In this document: positions 56,501 to 64,000 of the stretch, one piece after another
Position numbering within the stretch: the first letter of the stretch is position 1
Layout of the letters: each line of letters starts with the position of its first letter
From: Petaurus breviceps papuanus
Lineage: Eukaryota > Chordata > Mammalia > Diprotodontia > Petauridae
Assembly (NCBI GenBank): GCA_028583685.1
Contig: JAMXIF010000045.1
Coordinates: forward strand, 5,591,667-5,655,666
DNA: 64,000 nucleotides
Reading direction: 5' to 3'
Notes under the pieces: model-generated
The model's database searches: none
What the model was told of the DNA's origin: nothing
What the model saw: the letters and a program-made list of their open reading frames with translations, nothing else
Made by a program: the position numbers and the translations under genes

Positions 56501-56779
56501 AAGAATACTTAAAGGCCTTCTATTTCATTGGATGTCTATTTTTTCCCCACTAAAAGATTGTACTATTTTGCTGAGTAGGTGATTCTTGGATGTAATACTA
56601 ATTCCATTATCCTATGGAATATAATTTCTAATCCCTTTGATATTTTAATGTACAAGGTGCTAAATCTCCTGTTTCCCTACCTATGGTTCCATGATAATTG
56701 GATTACATCTTTCTGATTGCTTGCAATATTTTCACCTTGACCTGGGAGTTCTACAAGTTGGCTTATTGTTAATATATTT

Positions 56780-57250
56780 TTGCACAATAGGAAGATCTCC
56801 CCATCCATTAATAGGCTCATGTGACCAGCTTAAGTCACAGGGAAGCCTGAGTCACTTGAGCTTGTGGTGGAAGGAGCTTGCTGAAAGGGTGGAGCAGGAA
56901 GAGTGGAACAAGAAGAGGTGAAACTAGAGCAGAGCTGAGAGGAAATTGGTCATGGAGCAATTAGGGTGAAGGGAGAGAGTGGACACAGGCAACCAGACAG
57001 CTAGAGTTGTGAGTATTTGTTTGTGGGAAGGTCTGAGCATGGGGAAGGCTTTGGGAGGGTGTTGTCCTCTGCAATGTTATTGTGTATAGATTTCTTTGTT
57101 TTTATGGTGGATTCGGTTTTCTGGTGTTGAGATTTGACTTCCTGGTGTCTGAATAAATGTTTTGCTTCTCTTCTATGTGGAGAGTCTGCTATATTTTGCA
57201 GTTCAGAATTATACCATAATATTCATAGCCACCATATCATGTTGGCACTA
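56780..57250 (+). mobile_element. Probable endogenous-retrovirus LTR inside L1 ORF1
   Basis: Foreign to the L1 text on both sides. Contains GTCACAGGGAAGCCTGAGTC, CTTGCTGAAAGGGTGGAGCA, ACAGCTAGAGTTGTGAGTAT, TGGTGTCTGAATAAATG (polyadenylation signal at about 57150) and GAGAGTCTGCTATATTTTGC, which I know as a marsupial ERV LTR type. Fossil, family unresolved. The ends are unclear because both sides carry similar text (ACCTGGGAG ... AATATT). Confidence 0.6.
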
Positions 57251-58512
57251 CACCTGGGAGCTCAGCAGTTTGGTTATAATATTCCTGGGAGTTTTCATTT
57301 TGGGACCTCTTTCAGGAGGTGATCAGTTGATTCTTTCAATTTCCATTTTATCTTCTGGTTCTAGAATATCAGTATACTTTTCTCTGATAATTTCTTGAAA
57401 GATGATGTCTAGGAACTTTTTCTTTGATCATGGCTTTCAGGTAGTATAACATTTTAAAATTATCTCTCCTGGATCAATTTTCCAGGCTAGTTGTTTTTCC
57501 AATGAGATATTTCACATTGTCTCCTATTTGTTCATTCCTTTGGTTTTGTTTTATTGTTTCTTGATTTCTCAAAAAGTCATTAACTTCCATTTGCTAAATT
57601 CTATCTTTTAAGGAATTATTTACTTCTTTGTCCTTTTGTTCCTCCTCTTCCAATTGGCCAGTTTTACTTTTTAAGGAGTTTTTTTTTTTTCTTCAGGGAA
57701 TTTTTTTACCTCTTTTTATTCCATTTGACCATTTCTGTCTTTTAAAACATTCTTCTCCTCATTTTGCTTTTTGTACCTCTTTTACTATTTGCCCTAAACT
57801 GTTTTTTATGGTGTTATTTTTCTAGTATTTTTGTGTGCCTCCATAACCAAGCTGTTAACTAGTTTTTCATGATTTTCTTGCATCACTCTCATTTCTCTTC
57901 CCAATTTTTCCTGTATCACTTACTGGATTTTCATAATCCTTTTTGAGCTCTTCCATGGCCTGAAACTAATTCACATTTTTCTTGGAGGAATTGGATTCGG
58001 GAGCTTTAAGTTTGTTCATCTTCCTCTGAGTGTGTGTTTTGATCTTCCTTAGAACCGAAGTAAATTTCTATGATTAGAATTTTTTTTTCTGTTTGCTCAT
58101 TTCCCAGTCTATTTCTTGACTTTTAAGTCTGTTAAAGTAGGACTCTGCTTCCAAGGTGGAGGGTGCACTGTCCCAAGCTTCAGAGGTTTTGTGCAGCTGT
58201 TTTCAGAGACACTTCTAGGGACCTGTAAGTTTTTAATTCTTCCAACTTGATGTGATCTAAGGAGAGATGTGTTCACTTTTGTCCCTGTGCTCTAGTTTGT
58301 AAGTGACCACAAGCATACTTCTCTGCCCTCACATGTGATAAGGTTCCCTGATCCATTGTGGCTGCAAGCTGTGGTGTCCTAGTGTGCCTCTTTGCCCTTG
58401 GACTGCCACCCAGGTCTGTTACCTGGATCTGAGTAGGGGCAAAGTAATAGTCCTGCCTCGGTGCTAGCAAAGAGACCCTTAAAACCTCCTTGTGTTTGAC
58501 CCCCTTACCATT

Positions 58513-58866
58513 TGTGTGCTGAGAGCTATGGAAGCAGATTCTGCTAATACTGATTCAGTGGTTGCCAAGGCCTATTCCTGGTTTGCTGAGGTTGGGTCTG
58601 TGTTAGTGCAGCCTGTGCTGGATGGTGCTCCACACATACCCAGGTGTAACAGATCTTTCCTGCTGACCTTATAAATTGTCTTTGGTGTCTGTGTGCTGAG
58701 AGGTCTGGAAACTACTATGCCTCCTACTGAAATTATCCCATGGCTTGCTGATAGTTTGCTGGGCCTTATCAGCACTGGTTCAGTCTGTGCTGGACTATGT
58801 TCCTCTCTCACCCTGGCACAACAAAAATTTCCTGCACACCTTCTAAATTGTCTTGACTTGGAATAT
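58513..58866 (-). promoter_or_regulatory. Two tandem ~177-bp units in an L1 5' UTR
   Basis: TGTGTGCTGAGAG starts both units (58513 and 58690). Shared landmarks: GCCTGTGCTGGA/TCTGTGCTGGAC, CAGATCTTTCCTGCTGACC/CAAAAATTTCCTGCACACC, and AAATTGTCTTTGG/AAATTGTCTTGAC. L1s with tandem promoter units (monomers) are known in rodents; here it is inferred that these are promoter units. Confidence 0.6.
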
Positions 58867-59099
58867 TTTTTTCACTTCATATTTTTGTGGGTTCTGTGTC
58901 TCTAGATTTTGTTTAGCATCATTATTTAAGGTACTTGGAGGGGATTGTGGAAGACTTAGCTGAGTTCCTGACATTGCTACACCATATTGGCTCTCTTTCT
59001 TCCATTGTTCCTAACTATGGGTATTTCCCTGCACTCTGGCATGTGCCCTCTTCTCTTCTCCACCTAAACTATTTCACTTGTTAAAATAGTCCCAAAAGA

Positions 59100-59205
59100 T
59101 AGTCCCATTTGGGGGGGGGGGGTTACCTTTGTTTGTATCTCCAAAATTGCTCAGAGTATAATAGATATTTAATAAATGTTTATTTCCTGACCGATTGATC
59201 TCCCT
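59100..59205 (+). repeat. L2-type LINE 3' end
   Basis: TTTGTTTGTATCTCCAAAATTGC, TCAGAGTATAATAGATATTTAATAAATGTTTATTTCCTG matches the L2 end pattern. A run of about 12 G precedes it. Confidence 0.6.
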
Positions 59206-59319
59206 CTTACTATTTTATGACTTTGGGCAAGTAACAACCTTCTTATGACTTAACTTTTTCAGTTGTTAAATAGGGGGCTATGCTAGATGAATTCTAAGAT
59301 GTTTCCACTAAAGTGCATG

Positions 59320-59570
59320 GTGGGGAGGCAACATGGGGCAGTAAATATTGAGTACTGGATTTGGAGTCAGGGAGATGAGGCTAAATCCCATCCTTGACAT
59401 GTAATAGCGGTGTGACCATTGGTAAGATACTTTTACCTTTGGGGGCTTTAGGCAACTCTTTAAGACTTCAAGTTATAGTTCCTGATGGAATCATTTATAC
59501 TTGGCACTACCTCATTTTAAAGAGTGCTCCCACAAATTATTCACATAGATATGTAGAAGTGATCTTTAGA
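59320..59570 (+). repeat. MIR/THER1-type CORE-SINE
   Basis: GGGGAGGCAACATGGGGCAG, AGTACTGGATTTGGAGTCAG, GCGGTGTGACCATTGGTAAG, GGCAACTCTTTAAGACTTCA and GTTATAGTTCCTGATGG are in order. The tail is like that at 3300 and 4084. Confidence 0.65.
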
Positions 59571-60200
59571 TAATTCTCATGAGCTCAGTAGCACGTTAGA
59601 TATTAAATCGTAATTCAAGCAGGCTAAGTTTCAGACATCTAGGACTTGAGATGAAAAGGAAAGAGAACATTAAAAAAGTTACATGAATTAAATAAGGTTG
59701 ATAGTGAAGGAGGAGAAAAATAAGGCTAACAAAGTCATTTCATTCACTGAAGGATGTTTTCAAAGCTAAATTCGCTGAAACTTTTTTTTTTCTCATCAAA
59801 TTGTCTGATGGCCAAAAAAGGAATATTAATCAACAATGTCATGGAAATAATATGCTAAAAAGTTATATTTAAGAAGAAGAAATTCTATCAAATAATACAG
59901 AAATAAAAAGTATAAAACCTACAAAATTATTTCCACCAAGAAAGCTCATTCCCATTCCATAAAATAACCTTTGGCTTGGTGTCTTTTGCTGGCAACAGGA
60001 CCAATGGAATGGCATGGACAGACTTTAATGATGCCAGACTTCCTTTCCAGGACAGGTGGCTTAAATCATGTCAGGTCACTAAGAAAATTATTCATCTGAA
60101 TTTCTGATGACAGTAATGGTCACTTGTCCCAGATTGGATCTTGTTGTTTTTTTTATGACACAAAATCCTTCAAGATAAAATAAGATTTATATTGTATCTT
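59571..60200. other. No recognised gene
   Basis: Unique-looking AT-rich sequence without a frame of interest. Confidence 0.4.
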
Positions 60201-60204
60201 ATAT

Positions 60205-60625
60205 CAAATATAAGATGAAGGGACTAGGGAAGTTTAACCTGGGGAAGAGAAAATTGTGAGTTTGGTCGGGGGGGTGTAGTTAGTGGATAATAGTGATAGC
60301 TACCCAAATATTTGAAGGACTGACATGGAAGAGGGGTGGGATTTATTTTGTTTGGGCCCAGAAAGCATAACTAGACTCAATGAGTGGACATTATAAAAGG
60401 ATCCATTTGGGTTTGGTCTCAAGAATAAAAGGTTCCTAACCAGTAGATCTTTCTAAAAGTAGAATAAGCTATGTAGGAAACTGGCAGATTACTTTTCCTT
60501 AGAGGTCTTCAAAGAGAGGCTTAAGGATCATTTTTCAAGCATGTTAGGTCCTTTTAAGTATGATTCACCCCACATGACCATTTGGTTTTCTCCTAAACCC
60601 TTACATTCTGTAATTCTTTGGTGTT
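60205..60625 (+). repeat. CR1-type (L3-like) LINE 3' end
   Basis: GGGACTAGGGAAGTTTAACC, TGGGGAAGAGAAAATTGTGA, CCCAAATATTTGAAGGACTG, ATTTTGTTTGGGCCCAGAAA, AAGTAGAATAAGCTATGTAGG, GAGGTCTTCAAAGAGAGGCT and ACATTCTGTAATTCTTTGG follow the order of a CR1/L3 3' end as seen in amniotes. Very old. Confidence 0.6.
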
Positions 60626-60639
60626 TTCTCAGATGCACT

Positions 60640-61025
60640 TGTAGGACTATATAAATAGGCCAAGGAGGAAAGTCCAAGCATGTCCTGAAGCACTTTAAAA
60701 AACAAAGGTGTTTATCCTAGAGGCAACTAGGAACCTTTAAAGTTTGTTGGGGAAGAGGGTGACAGGGGCAGACCTGAATTTTAAGAAAATCACAATAGAA
60801 GTTATGAGCATAGATGAGGTAGGGAATACAGTTAGGAACCTATTATAATAGTCTAGAGAAGAGGTAAGGAAGGTCTGAAGTAGGATGATGGCATTGTAAG
60901 TGGAGAGGAGATATAGATGTGTTGTGGCATTAGAAACAAGATTTGGCAACTGATTGAATATATGAGTGAGTGAGAGTGAAGAGTAAAGTCTAACTGTAAG
61001 TTTATGAACCTGAATGATTAGAAAG
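60640..61025 (+). repeat. Ancient mammal-wide repeat, class unresolved (copy of 13555)
   Basis: GCACTTTAAAAAACAAAGGT, GGGGCAGACCTGAATTTTAAG, AAAATCACAATAGAAGTTATG, GGAACCTATTATAATAGTCTAG and AGAGAAGAGGTAAGGAAGG match the later half of 13555-14265 in order. Confidence 0.55.
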
Positions 61026-61975
61026 ATGATGGTAATTTATGAATTAAGTAATAATAAAGTTTAGAAGAGTAAATGTTTTTGTTAATTTGTGTTTTATTGG
61101 GAGGAAATTATTATTTCTATTTTAGACCTTTAGAGTTCTAAAAAGCTGTTCTCTGGCTTTAAGAAGTCCCCTACAGCAAAGGCCCAGAAACCATAACGAG
61201 TCAAAGGCAAACAGAAGTTTTCATCAACATTTGAAGAGGGTATGGAATTTTCTTCACATGACCATGTTTTCTCTCTGCCATGACAATTATTTAAATGTCC
61301 CATCTATCCACTCTTTGTTAGCTGCATTAAGTATAACACCAACCTCCTCCTTTAAGGATACAATCATTATGGTTTCCTAAAATTCTAATGACTTAATGAG
61401 TAACTTTGTGGATAGCATATTTACATTTTTAAATTTTATTTTAACACTAGATATTATCTTGACCAAACACAGCAGTCACTTATTCCAATTTGTAAGAAAG
61501 CTTTGACTGCCTCTATTTCCAACTTCACCAGTTCATATCTTCCTTAGGCATGCTAGTGGACTCATGCTTCTGTGGGCTAGCTTTATTGGTCTTAGATACA
61601 GTGAAGACATCTAATTTTCTTTAGCCTTTCTGCAGCTCAAAACTTAAGAGCTCAGGCAATCCCAAAAACAGTTTCCCCAGTAGCAGGGATTATTGGCCAC
61701 ATTGCCTGGAAATATTTTTTATTTTAATAGGAGTCTCAAATGAGAACTAATAAATGAATGTTCTAAGGAACTGTAATGGAAAAGATTCAGCCTGGCTCAG
61801 GAGATAATTTTCCACAGATGGAATGTTTTTCATCTCTGAAATCATATTAGCCAAATAATCTTCATGAAACCAGGCCTCATTTACCTTTTTCTATTTTTGT
61901 CTGGACTGAACTTAAAAGAAAATGTCTAAGATAAACACAAAAGTATAATGATAATGTTTTCTGCCATTAATAAAA
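61026..61975. other. No recognised gene
   Basis: Nearly 1 kb of unique-looking sequence, no frame with a domain and no clear repeat. Confidence 0.4.
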
Positions 61976-61977
61976 CC

Positions 61978-62050
61978 TGAACAAATAGATTTGGAACTGG
62001 AAGGGACCACAGAGTCTAATTCCTTCATTTTACATTTTTCCCATTGTTAC
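61978..62050 (-). repeat. THER1/MIR-type SINE, cut by the next element
   Basis: AATAGATTTGGAACTGGAAGGG then CCTTCATTTTACATTTTTCCC corresponds to the reverse-complement start of the SINE at 9775. It stops near the L1 derivative at 62085. Confidence 0.6.
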
Positions 62051-62084
62051 ATAAAAAAAATAGGAATTAGGTTTTTGTGGGGAG

Positions 62085-63845
62085 TCAAGATGGCAGAATA
62101 GAAGCACAAACTTGGCGTGAGCTCCCACTCCATTCACTTCTAATACATGTAAAACAATGACTCTAAACAAATCTTAGAGCTACAGAACCCACAAAGTGAC
62201 AGAGAGAAACAAATCTCCTGCAGAAGACAGCCCAGCATGCCAACAGGAACACTTTAATGCACTGGGCTGGGAGCAGAGTACAATCCTGCATGAGACTCTA
62301 GGTTCTGGCCCCAGGGCAGCCCCAACCAGCAGCAGCCAGAGCAGACTTCAGGAGAGTGAATCACCTGCAGCTGTAGCAGGTTCCAGACCCCCCCCCCTCA
62401 ACCCATAAAAGACAAAGTAAAAGGTCAGTGTGTAACTCTGTTGGAACAGGGGGACAGAAGAGCTCTGTCCAGCCCCTGCCCCTAGGCCAAGAGGTGTTGG
62501 AGGCATGGCAGCAGCTGCTGATGCCACATGGTTGCTTCTGGAGCTCCTGGCCTGAAGACAGTAGGGGGACCAAGCGACCATTCAGAGGTTGATCAATTTT
62601 GGTTTAACCTGCTTGGATCTGGATCTTGGTCTTGGGTAGTGGTCCTGGGGTGTGTGGCCAGTGAGCCAGAGGTTATGGGGGCTGCAGAGAGGGTGACCTC
62701 CTAATAGCCCTGGTAGCTGCATAAACCTCAGTAATTTGGGACAAAGCTCTCTGCAATCTGGAAGCAGAGTTCCATTGTGGCAAAGAGCTCAAAAGTCAAG
62801 TAATTGACTGGCAATATGAGCAAGCATAGGAAATGTAATCAGACCATAGATTCATTTTGGGGGGGACAAAAAGGATCAAAGCATGAAACAGGAGGAAGAC
62901 CATGAAGTTAGAACTCCTGCACCAAAAGCTGCCAAGAAAAATATGAACTGGTTACAAGCCATAGAGGAGATCAAGAAGGATTTTGAAACTCAAGTAAGGG
63001 AAGTGGAGGAAATTGGGAAGAGAAATGAGAATGATGCAAGAAAATCATGAAAAGTGTATCAACAGCCTGCTAAACAAAACCTAAAAGAAATACTGAACAA
63101 AAGAACACCTTAAAAAGCAGACTGACTCAAATGGCAAAGGAGGCTCAAAAAGCCAATGAGGAGAAGAATGCCTTAAAAAGCTGAATTTGCCAGATAAAAA
63201 AAAAGGAATTTCAAAAACTCACTAAAGAGAATAATTCCTTCAAAAGTAGATTGGAGCAACTGGAAGCAAATGACTTTATGGGAAATCAAGATACTATAAA
63301 ACAGATCCAAACAAATGAAAAAAATAGAAGGCAATGTGAAATATTTGATTGGTTTTTCCAATGGCCTGGAAAATAGATCCAGGAGAGATAATTTAAAAAT
63401 CACCAGACTACCTGAAAGACATGACCAAAAAAAGAGGATAGACACCATCTTTCACGAAATTACCAAGCAAAATTACCCTGATATTCTAGAGAGGGAAAAA
63501 TTCATCTATTGCCACTTGAAAAAATCCCCAAAAAGAAAACTCCTAGGAATATTATAGCCAAATTCCAGAATTCCCAGGTCAAGGAAAAGTCATTAGGTCA
63601 AAGGAGAAAATTGAATAATTGGGGGGGGCAGGATAGGATGGAGGGAAATATAGTTTTTCACAATATATCTATTATGGAAATGTTTTGTGTAACTACACAT
63701 ATATAACCTGGATTGAATTGCTTATTTTTCCAATGGGGATGCGTGAGGAAAGAAGAAGGGAAAAACTCAGGAACTCAAAGGTTTAAAGACAAATGTTTAT
63801 TTTTTTTTACAAGCAACTGGGAAATAAGATATACAGGCACTGGAG
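62085..63845 (+). mobile_element. Compact HAL1-like element: 5' UTR, ORF1, very short 3' UTR
   Basis: 5' end GGGGAGTCAAGATGGCAGAA, 5' UTR to about 62800, ORF1 from about 62830 to 63600, then a bit of the spacer end (GGATAGGATGGAGGGAAATA) joined directly to the last ~180 bp of the L1 3' UTR (ATTATGGAAATGTTTTGTGT, ACATATATAACCTGGATTGA, AAACTCAGGAACTCAAAG) and an A-rich tail. The frame 63315-63557 (80 codons) reads LENRSRRDNLKITRLPERHD, the RRM start of L1 ORF1, followed by the PDILEREKFI segment. Earlier ORF1 (coiled coil: FETQVREVEEIGKRNENDAR-like) is broken by stops. ORF2 is absent; about 1.76 kb in all. Among the best preserved L1 derivatives here. Confidence 0.78.
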
Positions 63846-64000
63846 TATATAAATCCATCTTGTCCTACTAGAAAGTTGGGGTGGGTGGATGGGTGAGGAT
63901 ATGAGAGAAGACATTGGGGAAGGGGTATTCAGTAGGCTTGCTATTTTGGGGTGTGTAACAGCAAGCACCCCAAGCGTCCTCAGGGTTTGCAGCTACCACA
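63846..64000. other. No recognised feature at window end
   Basis: G-rich unique sequence (GTTGGGGTGGGTGGATGGG). Confidence 0.4.

Larger units (their letters stand above)
55826..58990 (-). mobile_element. L1/HAL1-like element: 5' UTR with two promoter units, ORF1, spacer (no tail)
   Basis: On the minus strand: 5' UTR 58990-58060 (with a ~177-bp unit present twice, 58513-58689 and 58690-58866), ORF1 about 58010-56540 (decayed, split by an inserted LTR-like block at about 56780-57250), then the end of ORF1 and spacer to 55826 (complement of ATAGTAAGATAGATTTCTAC). A SINE is inserted at 56336-56500. It ends in the spacer, joined tail to tail with the preceding plus-strand element. Confidence 0.72.

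Noticed and set aside
53735-58990. L1 twin-priming inversion as the cause of the inverted pair
   Set aside because: Twin priming inverts the 5' part of one copy and leaves a 3' tail; here both arms have their own 5' UTR and ORF1 and neither has a tail.

Overview
This is vertebrate nuclear DNA, and almost certainly marsupial. It is AT-rich and intergenic or intronic. The mobile elements set the lineage: a tRNA-derived SINE opening GGGGACAGCTAGGTGGCACAG, MAR1-type SINEs with an RTE/BovB-like tail, and L1 copies with the marsupial ORF2 and 3' UTR text. The species cannot be fixed from sequence alone. I find no host protein-coding exon, tRNA or rRNA gene. The open frames present are L1 remnants, simple repeats (a GA tract at 38.3-38.8 kb, a 69-bp minisatellite at 27.6 kb) or chance. 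There are two assembly gaps, 14800-15199 and 27919-28018.

Layout. 0-8 kb: CORE-SINEs, a minus-strand half-L1 (HAL1-like) element, a 5'-truncated L1 with a clear target-site duplication (TSD) inside a SINE, an L1 ORF2/inter-ORF fragment, and a SINE with a 16-bp TSD. 8-9 kb: an endogenous-retrovirus LTR. 9-19.6 kb: mostly old MIR, L2 and other ancient debris, plus two copies of a marsupial repeat. 19.9-23.7 kb: two minus-strand L1-derived copies in tandem. 24-29.5 kb: a MAR1 SINE, a probable LTR, then an L1-derived element framed by a 10-bp TSD and invaded by an LTR. 29.5-33.9 kb: old, sparse sequence. 34-37 kb: an L1 derivative lacking both ORFs (with a SINE in its tail), next to a second L1 5' half. 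38.3-38.8 kb: a GA-rich microsatellite. 39.2-41.2 and 45.3-48.3 kb: L1 copies with decayed reverse transcriptase. 48.3-49.9 kb: an L1 interrupted by an unusual retroviral fragment. 51.4-52.6 kb: an LTR. 53.7-59 kb: a large inverted pair of L1-derived sequences. 60-61 kb: CR1-like and other ancient repeats. 62.1-63.9 kb: a compact L1 derivative with 5' UTR, ORF1 and 3' UTR.

The most unusual object lies at 48903-49814. It is a betaretrovirus-like LTR, primer-binding site, leader and start of gag, and its far end is an inverted copy of the first ~80 bases of the same LTR. The whole is flanked by a perfect 6-bp target duplication. Integration therefore seems to have used two U3 termini, as though the cDNA had snapped back on itself. 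The second theme is the variety of L1 derivatives lacking ORF2, or both ORFs, sharing recurrent internal junctions: a non-autonomous L1 lineage (HAL1-like) with several architectures in one 64-kb stretch.
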